64,000 nucleotides of DNA from JAPPHA01 sp963664045 (GTDB taxonomy: Bacteria; Pseudomonadota; Alphaproteobacteria; Rhodobacterales; Rhodobacteraceae): assembly GCA_963664045.2 (NCBI GenBank), contig CAXXGT010000006.1, positions 1 through 64,000 of the forward strand, written 5' to 3'. Both the position numbers and the translations under genes were made by a program. The notes under the pieces were generated by a model. It worked only from the letters and a program-made list of their open reading frames with translations, was not told the origin of the DNA and made no database searches. Positions 36,550 through 46,076 of this stretch are shown here, in pieces (the first letter of the stretch is position 1; every line of letters begins with the position of its first letter).

Positions 36550-37514
36550 GAGCAGTTCCAGTTGGGGTCGGACATTCGCTTCCCGGCCGCGTCGTCCCGA
36601 ATTCGGAATTCGAATCATTTCTCGATACGACGGATTCCTGGATTGAGGAAAGAACCGGCATAAGGAGACGTCATTTTGCCGCAGCCGACGAATTGACATC
36701 CCATCTTGCAACCGATGCCGCCAGGAACGCGCTCGAAGATGCATGCCTTCAGGTTGAAGAGATCGACGCGATCGTACTGGCGACTTCCACGCCGGACCAG
36801 ACATTCCCCTCGACCGCGACCAGGGTCCAGGCGGCCCTGGGGGCTACGCGGAGCTATGCCTTCGACCTGCACGCAGTATGCGCCGGATTCGTTTATGCAA
36901 TGGGCAACGCCAACGCGCTGATCGTATCCGGTCAGGCCCGGCGTGTCCTGGTCATCGGCTCCGAAACATTTTCCAGAATCATGAATTGGCAGGATCGCAC
37001 CACGTGCGTGTTGTTCGGAGACGGCGCGGGTGCGCTGGTGCTCGAGGCCCGGGAAGGTCGTGGCGATAACGAAGACAGGGGAATCCTGTCGTGCAAACTG
37101 AAATCCGACGGGCGACTCAATCAGATTCTCTATGTTGACGGCGGCGTTTCATCGACCCAGACGACCGGTGTGCTCGTCATGGAAGGCCGAGAGGTATTCA
37201 GGCACGCGGTTGCCAAGCTCGCAGATGTTGCCCACGAGGTTCTGGATACCTCAGGTTTATCCGAATCGGATGTGGACTGGGTCGTTCCCCATCAGGCCAA
37301 TCTCCGGATCATTCGCAAGACGGCCCAGAAAATGGGGATCCCGATGGAACGGGTCATCCTGACGGTTCAGGACCATGGCAACACGTCCGCCGCATCGATT
37401 CCCCTTGCCCTGTCGGTCGCAAAGCAGCAGGGCAAGCTCAAGGAAAACCAGGTCATCCTCACGGAGGCGATAGGGGGCGGGCTGACCTGGGGCGCTGCCT
37501 TGTTCCGCTGGTAG
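36543..37514 (+). CDS. fabH: 3-oxoacyl-ACP synthase III FabH
   Basis: Starts fatty-acid synthesis by condensing acetyl-CoA with malonyl-ACP. The catalytic triad is visible as Cys in HAVCAGFVYA, His in VPHQANLRII and Asn in DHGNTSAASIP. The protein is 323 residues, the normal length. The GTG at 36543 overlaps the plsX stop and gives a standard N-terminus (LRAVPVGVGHSLPGRVV). It belongs to the rpmF-plsX-fabH unit. Confidence 0.95.
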   Translation: MLRAVPVGVGHSLPGRVVPNSEFESFLDTTDSWIEERTGIRRRHFAAADELTSHLATDAARNALEDACLQVEEIDAIVLATSTPDQTFPSTATRVQAALGATRSYAFDLHAVCAGFVYAMGNANALIVSGQARRVLVIGSETFSRIMNWQDRTTCVLFGDGAGALVLEAREGRGDNEDRGILSCKLKSDGRLNQILYVDGGVSSTQTTGVLVMEGREVFRHAVAKLADVAHEVLDTSGLSESDVDWVVPHQANLRIIRKTAQKMGIPMERVILTVQDHGNTSAASIPLALSVAKQQGKLKENQVILTEAIGGGLTWGAALFRW

Positions 37515-37599
37515 AGCCGCGTGGTCCGGAGATTCTTTCCGACTCGCGGGCGCGGGCCGCTGGCGGAATCCTGTCTGGATTGTCGGGCTTCTTGATGGC

Positions 37600-37627
37600 T
37601 TGAAAAACCTCCGCCAAGTGGTACTTT
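37600..37627 (+). promoter_or_regulatory. Possible sigma-70-type promoter for ihfA-merR
   Basis: TTGAAA and TACTTT are separated by 16 bp, 31 bp before the ihfA ATG. Matches to consensus are 4 of 6 each or slightly better, so this is tentative. Confidence 0.35.
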
Positions 37628-37657
37628 ATCGTTTCATCGTCTTGAGGAGTTTCTTTC

Positions 37658-37975
37658 ATGGCCAAAAAAACACTGACCAGACAGGACTTGAGACAGGCCG
37701 TGTTTCACGAGGTTGGCTTGTCCAACAACGAGTGTGGAAAATTGGTCGAGCGGATTTTGGAAATTATTTCGGAAGCCTTGATTTCAGGTGAGGAAGTAAA
37801 GATCTCGAATTTTGGATCGTTCAAGTTGCGCGACAAGCCTGAACGCATGGGGAGAAATCCGAAAACCAACGTTCCTGCCGCGATTTCCGCGCGTCGTGTC
37901 GTTACGTTCCGTCCGTCCAAGAAGTTTAAGGCAGCGATCGAAATTGGGAACAAGCCCTCGCAGATTTCCGAATAG
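37658..37975 (+). CDS. ihfA: Integration host factor subunit alpha
   Basis: DNA-bending protein of the HU/IHF family, 105 residues. The N-terminal TLTRQDLRQAVF and the SNFGSFKLRDKPERMGRNPK region, followed by RRVVTFRPSKKFK, are typical of IHF alpha. It acts in nucleoid organisation and site-specific recombination. The merR-type gene starts immediately after its stop, so both are co-transcribed. Confidence 0.95.
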   Translation: MAKKTLTRQDLRQAVFHEVGLSNNECGKLVERILEIISEALISGEEVKISNFGSFKLRDKPERMGRNPKTNVPAAISARRVVTFRPSKKFKAAIEIGNKPSQISE

Positions 37976-38527
37976 ATGAAGAAGAGCAAGGACGCGCTAC
38001 GCAGTATTTCGGAGGCCGCCACGGAACTCGGTGTCTCCGCCAGCGCATTGAGGTTCTGGGAAAGTCAGATTCCGCAAGTCAGGCCGGTCCAGCGATCGGG
38101 AAACCGCCGGTATTACCGGCCGGACGATGTCCTTTTGCTTACGGGAATCAAGCGGCTGCTCCACGACGACGGGAAGACCATCAAGAAGGTCTGCGAGATT
38201 CTTCAGTCACACGGCGTCGATCATGTCAGATCGCTGGCGTCAGCACCGGCTGACGGCAACGATGGCGCCGCATCCATCCCGGAATCCGGCGCAATTCCCT
38301 CCGACGACATCCCGGGCCGGAAGGAATCCGGCGATGACGTGGTCGAGGTCGAGGAACAGGTTCCGGTTTCACCTGGCGGGCTCCTGAGGGGGCCGCGGCG
38401 AATCGGTGCCGCGTCCGGTCTTGGTGACGCCGAACTGGCGGAAATCCGCAGGCTGTATTTCGAACTCGCGGCGATACGCGACCGAATGGCCGAGGACCTC
38501 GATGAAACAGCGTCACGTCCCGAGTGA
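37976..38527 (+). CDS. MerR-family regulator following ihfA
   Basis: A 183-residue protein with an N-terminal MerR-type winged helix (SISEAATELGVSASALRFWE and RRYYRPDDVLLL). The remaining part is acidic and poorly conserved, ending in a helical segment (LAEIRRLYFELAAIRDRM). This gene regularly follows ihfA in alphaproteobacteria; its targets are not known. The start ATG immediately follows the ihfA stop. Confidence 0.88.
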   Translation: MKKSKDALRSISEAATELGVSASALRFWESQIPQVRPVQRSGNRRYYRPDDVLLLTGIKRLLHDDGKTIKKVCEILQSHGVDHVRSLASAPADGNDGAASIPESGAIPSDDIPGRKESGDDVVEVEEQVPVSPGGLLRGPRRIGAASGLGDAELAEIRRLYFELAAIRDRMAEDLDETASRPE

Positions 38528-38559
38528 CGCTGTCGTCCCTTTACCAGACGGGTTTCCAT

Positions 38560-38587
38560 TTGCGGACATAATGTTCTCGACTATAAG
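38560..38587 (+). promoter_or_regulatory. Promoter of tRNA-Pro
   Basis: TTGCGG and TATAAG with a 16-bp spacer lie nine bases before the mature tRNA 5' end, a good sigma-70-type arrangement. Confidence 0.55.
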
Positions 38588-38595
38588 GAACGCGT

Positions 38596-38673
38596 CGGGC
38601 TATGGCGCAGCCTGGTTAGCGCGTTCGTCTGGGGGACGAGAGGTCGCAGGTTCAAATCCTGCTAGCCCGACCA
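38596..38673 (+). tRNA. tRNA-Pro (anticodon GGG)
   Basis: A full cloverleaf can be folded: acceptor CGGGCTA/TAGCCCG, D-arm GCGC...GCGC, anticodon arm TTCGT-CTGGGGG-ACGAG with anticodon GGG, and T-arm GCAGG-TTCAAAT-CCTGC. The discriminator A and encoded CCA follow. The C1-G72 pair is typical of proline tRNAs. Confidence 0.95.
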
Positions 38674-38748
38674 AGCGGAAAGAGTTGCAATGAGTGATCG
38701 GCGGCATGGTCGCCGGTTGCTGCCGGTGGAGTTCAGATCGGTGCTGGT

Positions 38749-39855
38749 GTGCAGATGACGAAGTACGAGGGCGTCTTGCCATCCCAGGACATAATCGAAC
38801 TTGCGAATTCGGGCGGGATCAACTCGACGTTGCCGATTGAACCCCGCCAGGTCCAACCGGCGAGCCTCGACCTGAGGCTCGGGAGGAATGCCTGGCGGAT
38901 CCGGGCGTCTTTCCTGTCCGGCGAAGGGTCGACCGTCAAGAAACGCCTGAGCGAATTCGGAATGCACGAGATCGACCTTTCCAACGGAGCGGTGCTGGAG
39001 AAGGGCTGCGTGTATCTCGTTCCACTGATGGAGTCCCTGGCGGTCCCGAATGATCTGACGGCAGTCGTCAACGCGAAAAGCTCGATTGGACGCCTGGACA
39101 TCTTTACGCGGTGCATAGCCGACCACGGGACGGAATTTGACAGGATCGAACCCGGATACACCGGCGCTCTTTACGCCGAGATTTGCCCGAGGTCGTTTTC
39201 GATACTCGTTCGTCCTCGACTGTGTCTCAACCAGATCCGTTTTCGAAGGGGAGAGTCCGTCCTTACCGACGAAGAACTCGCGCAGTTGCATGCGCGATAC
39301 CGCCTCGTTGACGGCAAGGCGCGCATTGACAACGGTCTTGAGTTCTCGGTCGACCTGTTGCCGGCAAGCGGCTCTGCCGCGGGTTACAGGGTCAAGCCCC
39401 ACACGGGTCTGATCGACCTGGGAAAGGTTGACCACTACGACCCGGTGGAATTCTGGGAACCGGTGTACTCGGAAAGGGGCCGGATCATCCTGGATCCCGG
39501 AGCCTTTTACATCCTCGTCAGCCGGGAGGCGGTGCACGTTCCCTCGGTTTGCGCAGCGGAAATGGTTCCCTTCAACGCGATGGTCGGGGAGTTTCGGGTT
39601 CACTACGCGGGTTTCTTTGACCCGGGTTTCGGCAGCACGGTGTACGGAGGAAAGAAGTCGCGAAGTGTTCTGGAAGTGCGTTGCCATGAAACGCCGTTTT
39701 CGCTCGAGCACGGACAGGCTCTTGGAAGACTAGTCTACGAACGGATGACCGGGGTTCCGGAGCGCGTCTATGGCCCCGGGCTTGGATCAAGCTACCAGGG
39801 CCAAGGCCTCAGGTTATCCAAGCATTTCCGCAGAGTTTCCGTGACACGGAAGTGA
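38749..39855 (+). CDS. dcd: 2'-deoxycytidine 5'-triphosphate deaminase, long two-domain alphaproteobacterial type
   Basis: Deaminates dCTP to dUTP for thymidylate synthesis. The 368-residue length is about twice that of E. coli Dcd, as in many alphaproteobacteria where two dUTPase-like folds are joined. The N-terminal domain has QVQPASLDLRLG, and VVNAKSSIGRLDIF contains the catalytic-type segment followed by EPGYTGALYAEI. The GTG at 38749 or the ATG at 38755 could be the start. It stands alone after tRNA-Pro. Confidence 0.88.
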   Translation: MQMTKYEGVLPSQDIIELANSGGINSTLPIEPRQVQPASLDLRLGRNAWRIRASFLSGEGSTVKKRLSEFGMHEIDLSNGAVLEKGCVYLVPLMESLAVPNDLTAVVNAKSSIGRLDIFTRCIADHGTEFDRIEPGYTGALYAEICPRSFSILVRPRLCLNQIRFRRGESVLTDEELAQLHARYRLVDGKARIDNGLEFSVDLLPASGSAAGYRVKPHTGLIDLGKVDHYDPVEFWEPVYSERGRIILDPGAFYILVSREAVHVPSVCAAEMVPFNAMVGEFRVHYAGFFDPGFGSTVYGGKKSRSVLEVRCHETPFSLEHGQALGRLVYERMTGVPERVYGPGLGSSYQGQGLRLSKHFRRVSVTRK

Positions 39856-40011
39856 TCACGCGGGCGTTGCGGAAACAGATGCCACGCCTCTTCCCGGGCG
39901 AAGTGGCCCGGCAGTCGGTTTCGTCTCCCGGTCCGTGACACCCGTGGACGGCGGCTGGGCGCCAAGGACCTCTCGGTGCAGGTCTTTCCCGTACGGCCCG
40001 CGGTTGATGTG

Positions 40012-40722
40012 TCATCCGTCAGCGACCGCGGCCCGTTCACTTCGCTTGGCGCCTGAATCGTCCAGCAGGACACGGGCACGCCCGGTAGCCCTGTCGATAT
40101 GCTCACTCAACAATGTCACGGCCAGGGTGACATCCGCTTTCGTGACGGCTTCGAGAATCGCTTCATGTTCCACGTGATGCGGGTCGATGAGACCGGGTTC
40201 GTTCATCACCAGGAAGTGGGTCAGGCGTGCCAGGCCCACGTACTGGTCCGAGATTATCGAGATGGTCCGATTGAAGGGTGACGGTGCGAGCAGTGCCAGG
40301 TGAAACCGCCTGTTGAGTTCCACCTTTTCCCAAAGATCGCCGCATTTGCGATCCTGCTCCAGCAGCGATTTGCAGCCCACCAGGGTATCCGGCGTATGCC
40401 TCGGCACGGCGTCTTCGAGGACAACGGGTTCAAGGGCGCCGCGAATCCTGTTGATTTCAATGAGGTCCCGCTGATCGACCTTCGCGACGACGGGGCTGCG
40501 ACGCGGCCTGAGAATGATCAGGTCCTCTGCGGCCAGGATACGGATCGCCTCGCGGACCGGGACGATGCTGACGCCGAGTTCGCTCGCGAGGGGCATGATC
40601 TTCAGTTCACTGCCCCCCTCCAACTCGCCCGCGATGATGCGCTGTTTGAGTTCCTCGTAGATGGCGCGTGGGCCGTCTCCGTAGTTGAGCAGCGTGCCTT
40701 CCATCCTGTCCTCCGGGTTCAC
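40012..40722 (-). CDS. GntR-family transcriptional regulator (FCD type)
   Basis: Probable regulator of the catabolic operon it closes. The winged helix has ASELGVSIVPVREAIRILAAE near residue 45, followed by an FCD helical domain with NRRFHLALLAPSPFNRT. It overlaps the amidase end by four bases and is the last gene of an eight-gene reverse operon, so it is probably autoregulated. The AT-rich divergent promoter elements at 48206 and 51195 are candidate targets. The effector would be a pathway intermediate. Confidence 0.88.
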   Translation of the reverse strand: MNPEDRMEGTLLNYGDGPRAIYEELKQRIIAGELEGGSELKIMPLASELGVSIVPVREAIRILAAEDLIILRPRRSPVVAKVDQRDLIEINRIRGALEPVVLEDAVPRHTPDTLVGCKSLLEQDRKCGDLWEKVELNRRFHLALLAPSPFNRTISIISDQYVGLARLTHFLVMNEPGLIDPHHVEHEAILEAVTKADVTLAVTLLSEHIDRATGRARVLLDDSGAKRSERAAVADG

Positions 40723-42185
40723 GCGTCCTTTTCCTCGAATTCATGGAACATTTCCGCAAGACCGCACAGTGCGAGATCCGAGTACCGTGACGAGACAAGC
40801 TGGACGCCTGCCGGCAGCTCTCCGGCCGCCCGGCGCAACGGTACGCAGATTGCGGGCAGGCCCGGAAGGCTCGCGAGCCCGAACCAGAAATGTTGTTCAA
40901 GGACCGGCCGCCTCCTACCGTTGACCGGTACCGTTCGCATCGTGACGTCTTCGACCATCTCGAGGGGCGGCGCCGTACACACACCGGCCGGACACGCCAG
41001 GAGATCGTATTCCCGGAAGAATCGGGACCATTCCCGGCCAATGAGAAGGCGCTCCTCGTGCAATTCGAGCCAGGCACGGTGAGGGAGATTCGCGCCCCTG
41101 GCGTTGAGTTCCGCATGGCCATTCCCGCAACCGGTGCGGCGTCCGGAGCCGTGCGGCCGGGAGGAAGACAGTGCCGGCCTCGTCGAGGTTTCCGCCCGGA
41201 CGAGGAGGTTCATGATTTCAGTCTGGCGGGCGAGATCGACGTCCGGGCGGGCGCCTGGCTCGACGGTCGCTCCCGCCCGGGCGAGCGTCGCGGAAAAGCG
41301 TTCGAGCCGGTCGAGGTATGCCCCGTCGACTGGGCACCGTTCGTCGGCCAGGATCACCGCGATCCTGAGGTCGCGAAGCGGGCGCGGATCTGCCGGCGGC
41401 AGCCGAATGCCCCACGGCGAACCGGGGTCCGCCGGTCCGGAAAGGACCTGCAGGATCATCGCGGCATCGCGGGCCGAGCGTGTGATCGGCCCGGCCACGC
41501 CGATATCAGGCTCCCGCGACTCGCCTCGCGGGCTGTGGCCGAGCATCGGGACCAGCCCCCAGGTCGGTTTGAGTCCGAACACGCCGCAATAGTGGGCGGG
41601 AAGGCGGATCGAGCCTCCAAGATCGCTGCCGATGTCGGCGTAGCTCATGCCTGTCGCAACGGCTGCCGCAGCGCCGCCCGATGATCCTCCGGCGCTGCGC
41701 TCCGTGTCATGGGGGTTTCGGGTCGTGCCATGCAGCGGGTTGCTGGTTTCCCAATCACCGAGGTAGGCCGGGATGTTCGTCTTCCCGATGATAATCGCTC
41801 CGGCCTTTCGCAGCCGTTCGACGATGGCCGAGTCCCTGTCCGCGATGTGCTCTTCCCGACCGGGGTCACCCCATGTCGTCGGTCTCCCGGCCCAGTCGAA
41901 ACACTCCTTCACCGTGACAGGAATGCCGTGGAGCGGCCCGACTTTCCTCCCGGCCCGCTTTTCCAGGTCGCAACGGTCTGCCTTCCGGCGGGCACCTGCC
42001 GCCTCGAGGTGGACGATCGCGTTGACGGACGCGTTCAGCGCGGCGACGCGTTCGAGGCAGGCCTCAAGTGCCTCCCGGGCCGTCGTTTCGCTGACCCGGA
42101 ATGCCGCGTGAAGCGCCGACATGTCGGGATAGCGGCCCCGGGTTGTCGCGGCGGGATCAGGTGAAACTGTTTCGGTCCATGTCAT
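40719..42185 (-). CDS. Amidase (amidase signature family)
   Basis: Hydrolyses a C-N amide bond with a Ser-cisSer-Lys triad. The lysine lies in HGIPVTVKECFDWAG, and SAGGSSGGAAAAVATG with GSDLGGSIRLPAHYCG carry the serines. The protein is 488 residues. The start overlaps the ABC ATPase end (ATGA-type), so it is translationally coupled. Substrate unknown; the transporter and deacylase genes suggest an N-acylated amine or amino acid. Confidence 0.9.
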   Translation of the reverse strand: MTWTETVSPDPAATTRGRYPDMSALHAAFRVSETTAREALEACLERVAALNASVNAIVHLEAAGARRKADRCDLEKRAGRKVGPLHGIPVTVKECFDWAGRPTTWGDPGREEHIADRDSAIVERLRKAGAIIIGKTNIPAYLGDWETSNPLHGTTRNPHDTERSAGGSSGGAAAAVATGMSYADIGSDLGGSIRLPAHYCGVFGLKPTWGLVPMLGHSPRGESREPDIGVAGPITRSARDAAMILQVLSGPADPGSPWGIRLPPADPRPLRDLRIAVILADERCPVDGAYLDRLERFSATLARAGATVEPGARPDVDLARQTEIMNLLVRAETSTRPALSSSRPHGSGRRTGCGNGHAELNARGANLPHRAWLELHEERLLIGREWSRFFREYDLLACPAGVCTAPPLEMVEDVTMRTVPVNGRRRPVLEQHFWFGLASLPGLPAICVPLRRAAGELPAGVQLVSSRYSDLALCGLAEMFHEFEEKDA

Positions 42186-42958
42186 GTTGCTTCGAGGACC
42201 TTGCTCAGGAACTGTTTCAGCCGGTCATTCTTTGGATTGCCGAAGATCTCGTCGGGCCTGCCTTCCTCGACCATCACGCCCCCGTCGAAGAAACACACCC
42301 TGTCCGAAACCTCGCGGGCAAATCCCATCTGGTGGGTGACCAGGAGGATCGTGTAATCGCCGGACTTTGCCAGGTCGCGAATCACGTTCAGGACTTCGCC
42401 GACCATTTCGGGGTCCAGGGCCGACGTCGGTTCATCGAACAGCAGGATTTCCGGCCGCATGGCGAGGGCCCGCGCGATTGCCACGCGCTGTTGCTGGCCG
42501 CCCGAGAGCTGGCTCGGGTAATGGTCGCGCTTGTCGGTGAGGCCCACCATCTCGAGGAGGCCCAGGGCCTCGTCAGTGGCCTCCGCCTTCGTCAGTCCCT
42601 TGGTCTGGATCGGTGCCTCGATGCAGTTCTCGAGCGCCGTCATGTGGGGGAAGAGGTTGAAGTTCTGGAACACCATGCCGATCTTCGAGCGTATGCGCCG
42701 GATGTGCGCCTTGTTGGCCGGAACCAGCCTGTCGTTCTGGCGCATCAGGTTGAGGGGCTCGCCGTCGACATAGATCGTACCGCCCTGGATACCTTCCAGT
42801 GTCATCAGCACGCGCAGAACTGTCGTCTTTCCGGATCCCGACGGGCCGATGACTGCAACGATCTCGCTTTCATCGACGTGGAAATCAAGGTCCTCGAGGA
42901 CCTTGAGTTCGCCGTAGGCCTTGAGAACCTTTTCGAATCTGATCTTCGGTCCGCTCAC
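42182..42958 (-). CDS. Polar amino acid/ectoine-type ABC transporter ATP-binding protein
   Basis: ATPase of a PAAT-family importer, 258 residues. Visible are Walker A GPSGSGKTTVLR, the Q-loop MVFQNFNLFPHMTALEN, signature LSGGQQQRVAIARALAM, Walker B ILLFDEPTSALDPE and the switch VTHQMGFAREV. The GTG at 42958 overlaps the permease stop (GTGA). The frame is open far upstream inside the permease and that part is not coding. It resembles EhuA/GlnQ-like ATPases. Confidence 0.93.
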   Translation of the reverse strand: MSGPKIRFEKVLKAYGELKVLEDLDFHVDESEIVAVIGPSGSGKTTVLRVLMTLEGIQGGTIYVDGEPLNLMRQNDRLVPANKAHIRRIRSKIGMVFQNFNLFPHMTALENCIEAPIQTKGLTKAEATDEALGLLEMVGLTDKRDHYPSQLSGGQQQRVAIARALAMRPEILLFDEPTSALDPEMVGEVLNVIRDLAKSGDYTILLVTHQMGFAREVSDRVCFFDGGVMVEEGRPDEIFGNPKNDRLKQFLSKVLEAT

Positions 42959-43620
42959 CTCTGAATGCTCCGTTTTACATAATTCTCGACAAGCCGCACC
43001 AACTGCGCCGACACGAGGCTCATGACGAGGAAGAAGATACCTGCGATCGTGACGGCTTCGGTGAAGCGGTAATACTCGGAACCGATCAGCTTCGATGCGT
43101 GCATGATTTCGCCGACCGCCACGAAAGAGAGAAGGGGCGTTTCCTTGAAGATCGCGATCAAGTAGTTGCCGAGCGCAGGCACGATCGGCGGCAGCGACTG
43201 CGGGATGATGATCTTCCGGAACGTTCGGTACGTCGACAGGTTGAGTGCCGTTGCGGCTTCCCACTGGCCCCGCGGCACCGCCTGCAGGCCGGCGCGGTAG
43301 ACTTCGGCGCAAAGTGTCGAGTTGTAGAGCGCGATCGCAAGTATGCCAGTCGTCAGAGGCGGCAGCGTAATGCCGACCTCCGGCAGGAGGAAGAACAGGA
43401 AGAAGATCTGAACGAGCAGCGGCGTCGCCCGTATGAGCTCGATGAATTCCGTGACGATCCGCGAAACGACCCGGTTGCTCGAGGTCTTGAGAAGCATCAG
43501 CACCAGCCCTCCGACGAGTGCGAGGAGGAACGATGCGAAGGTCGCGTACACCGTGATTCCAGCGGCCTCCCAAAGGCGCGGAACGACGACTTCGAAAGTG
43601 AAATCCCATTGCCAGTCCAT
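42955..43620 (-). CDS. PAAT-family ABC permease, EhuD-like
   Basis: Inner-membrane permease (221 residues) of the amino-acid/ectoine-type importer, with about five hydrophobic helices. The family segments RATPLLVQIFFLFFLLPE and AEVYRAGLQAVPRGQWEAA are typical His/Glu/Gln permease motifs. It follows its partner by three bases and overlaps the ATPase. The ligand cannot be read from the sequence. Confidence 0.88.
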   Translation of the reverse strand: MDWQWDFTFEVVVPRLWEAAGITVYATFASFLLALVGGLVLMLLKTSSNRVVSRIVTEFIELIRATPLLVQIFFLFFLLPEVGITLPPLTTGILAIALYNSTLCAEVYRAGLQAVPRGQWEAATALNLSTYRTFRKIIIPQSLPPIVPALGNYLIAIFKETPLLSFVAVGEIMHASKLIGSEYYRFTEAVTIAGIFFLVMSLVSAQLVRLVENYVKRSIQR

Positions 43621-43623
43621 GGG

Positions 43624-44397
43624 TCAGTGCCCCCGTCTCAGGTGCCGGGAGAACCGGTCTTCGAGCGCGTCGCCGGCGAAGCGAACGAACTGGGCGAAGC
43701 AGTAGTAAAGCATAACCGTGATCGCAAAGATCTCGAGTGTCCGGAAGTGAAGCTGGTTTTGCTGTACTGACGCGTAAGTGATGTCGACAAGCGTCACCGC
43801 GGAAACCAGCGCCGTTGCCTTGATCAGTTCGATCGTCAGGTTCGTCATGCCGGGCGTCATCACGATGACCGCCTGCGGAATCACGATTCGCACGAGGCGT
43901 TTCCACTCGGACAGGTTGAGTGCGACGGAGGCTTCGAACTGCCCCCGCGGTACGGCGGCCATCGCACCGCGAACGATTTCCGCGCCATAGGCGCCGAAAT
44001 TGAGACCGACGCCGAGGACGCCTGCTGTCATCGGCGAGAGAACGACTCCGAATTCCGGAAGCACGAAATACAGCCAGAAAAGCTGCACGAGCAGCGACGT
44101 GCCGCGGAACACCTCGATGTAGACAATCGCCAACCAGCGGATTGGCGCGACCCGGCTGTCCTTGGAGATTCCGGCAACGAACGACATGACGAAGAAGAGC
44201 AGCGCCGCGAGGACGGAGATCTGCAGGGTCACGATCGCTCCGCGCAGCATCGCCGGCAGGAAGATCCGCATCTCGGAAAACGTCGCGAAACTCAATCCGA
44301 CGAGAAATCCTGTCAGGGCGACGACCGCTACGATCCGTCCAGCCAACGCAACCGCCTCCTTCCTGCCGGGCAAATTGCCCCGGAACTTCCGGCGCAC
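43624..44397 (-). CDS. PAAT-family ABC permease, EhuC-like
   Basis: Second permease of the same importer, 257 residues. The segments EVFRGTSLLVQLFWLYFVLP and GAMAAVPRGQFEASVALNLS match the family. The start is GTG at 44397 (AAGGAAGTG region) with little space to the betC stop upstream. The N-terminal region before the first helix is short and basic. Confidence 0.87.
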   Translation of the reverse strand: MRRKFRGNLPGRKEAVALAGRIVAVVALTGFLVGLSFATFSEMRIFLPAMLRGAIVTLQISVLAALLFFVMSFVAGISKDSRVAPIRWLAIVYIEVFRGTSLLVQLFWLYFVLPEFGVVLSPMTAGVLGVGLNFGAYGAEIVRGAMAAVPRGQFEASVALNLSEWKRLVRIVIPQAVIVMTPGMTNLTIELIKATALVSAVTLVDITYASVQQNQLHFRTLEIFAITVMLYYCFAQFVRFAGDALEDRFSRHLRRGH

Positions 44398-44424
44398 TTC
44401 CTTGAAATGATCATCGCCATCGTC

Positions 44425-45957
44425 TTACCGCGGGTTCTGCCGGCCGCGCAAACGGTCGACTCCGCCGTAGTTCCAGGCATTGTAGGAATTCCCCCGCCGG
44501 AGGTAGCGCCCGCCCGTGGACGTGTGCGGATTGTCGTCCCAGGAGAACACCTTGCCTTTCTCCAGGGCTTCACGAACCAGGAACCGCGTTTTTTGGCTCG
44601 CCACTATGTCCGCCCGAAGCTCTGTCAGGTCGCCCCACGCGTCGTCTGCGAGAGCGCGGAGTTCCTGTTCCAACCCTGCAACGCGGGTTTGGCCAGCGAG
44701 ATTTTCCAGTTCGAGCGGATCTTCAGACAGGTCGAAGAGCAGCGGTGGAACGGACGCCGAACAGATGAACTTGTAGCGCCCCCGTTTCACCATCATGACC
44801 GGTTCGACGACGCCCTCGCAGGTCATTTCGCTGAAGACCGTGTCGGGCCAGTCCCGGGCGGTGCCCCTGGCCAGCGGGATGATGCTGTTTCCGGCAACGG
44901 GCTGAACGGGCTTGAGTGAACCGGACGGATCGGCCATGTCGACGAATGTCGGCAGCAGGTCGACGAGCGACACGTTTTCCCGGACCCGCTTCGGTTCGAA
45001 TCCTGTTCCGCAGAGAATCAGCGGTATCCGCACGGCGTTTTCGAAGAACACCTTCTTGAACCACATCCCGCGTTCGCCGAGCATCTCGCCGTGGTCGGAC
45101 GCAAGCGCGACAACCGTCCCGTCAGCGAGTCCCGTCTCTTCGAGCGTTTCCAATATGCGTCCGATCATGTCGTCGACGTAGGACATCGCGCCGTAATAGG
45201 CGCGCCGCGCGTTCCGGACGTGCTGATCAGTGATCCCGGGCGCGGGAAGGTTGTAGTGACGGAAAATCCTCCTGCTGTGTTCGTCCAGGTCGGAGTCCGC
45301 GATTTCTCCCACGCGCGGCAGGCCGATTTCGAGATCCGTGTACCGGTCCCAGTGCTCTTGCCGGCAGAGAAACGGTTCATGAGGATGGGTGAAGGACACG
45401 GTCAGGAAGAAGTTGCGCGTATCGTCGCTCCTGGCCAGGTCGAACAATTTCTGTACCGCATGGAATCCCACTTCTTCGTCGTAGTCCATCTGGACGGTTC
45501 GCGGCACGGGTCCCGCCTCGACGAGGGCCTCGCGGGCATCGGTTGCGAAATCGTCGTCCTCGCCGTCCCACTGCGGCAGCGTGCGAAAGTCGGCCGAATA
45601 AATCTCCGGCGTCAACCGTTCCTCGTACCCGTGCAACTGGTCCGGGCCAACGAAATGCATCTTGCCGCAAAGCGTGGTCTGGTAGTCGAGAATCCGCAGA
45701 TAGTGGGCGATTGTCGGAATAGACGCCCGGAACTCTGCGGCATTGTCGTAGCATTCGATCTTGCTCGCAAGCTGCCCGGTCATCATCGAAAACCGCGACG
45801 GCGCGCAAACCGGGAAGTTCGTATAGGCGTTCTCGAATACCACGCCACTGTCCGCCAGCCGCTGGATGTTCGGTGTCCTGGCGGTGGTTCCGCCGTAGGC
45901 GGACAGTGCCGACGCGGCCTGCTGGTCGATCATCAGGAAAAGAATGTTCGGACGCAT
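44425..45957 (-). CDS. betC: Choline-sulfatase-like sulfatase
   Basis: Type I sulfatase that would hydrolyse choline-O-sulfate to choline and sulfate. The formylglycine site CAPSR is seen in NFPVCAPSRFSMMTGQ, followed by CGKMHFVGPDQLHGYEERLT, which is the choline-sulfatase pattern. ASDHGEMLGERGMW supplies metal ligands. The C-terminal SYNAWNYGG segment belongs to the choline-sulfatase C-terminal domain. The ATG at 45957 has AGGA seven bases before it. It lacks a signal peptide, so it acts in the cytoplasm on imported substrate, and a sulfatase-maturating enzyme must exist elsewhere. Encoded within the transporter operon. Confidence 0.82.
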   Translation of the reverse strand: MRPNILFLMIDQQAASALSAYGGTTARTPNIQRLADSGVVFENAYTNFPVCAPSRFSMMTGQLASKIECYDNAAEFRASIPTIAHYLRILDYQTTLCGKMHFVGPDQLHGYEERLTPEIYSADFRTLPQWDGEDDDFATDAREALVEAGPVPRTVQMDYDEEVGFHAVQKLFDLARSDDTRNFFLTVSFTHPHEPFLCRQEHWDRYTDLEIGLPRVGEIADSDLDEHSRRIFRHYNLPAPGITDQHVRNARRAYYGAMSYVDDMIGRILETLEETGLADGTVVALASDHGEMLGERGMWFKKVFFENAVRIPLILCGTGFEPKRVRENVSLVDLLPTFVDMADPSGSLKPVQPVAGNSIIPLARGTARDWPDTVFSEMTCEGVVEPVMMVKRGRYKFICSASVPPLLFDLSEDPLELENLAGQTRVAGLEQELRALADDAWGDLTELRADIVASQKTRFLVREALEKGKVFSWDDNPHTSTGGRYLRRGNSYNAWNYGGVDRLRGRQNPR

Positions 45958-46076
45958 CGCCATGTCCTGCTGCCCGTCAGCCGTGCAGATTCTGGACGTC
46001 AAATGGCATGGTGTTGTTCGGCTGCCGGCGCCGCACCGGGTAGGGCAGCGCCGGCATGGTCACTCGTCCGTGGTGA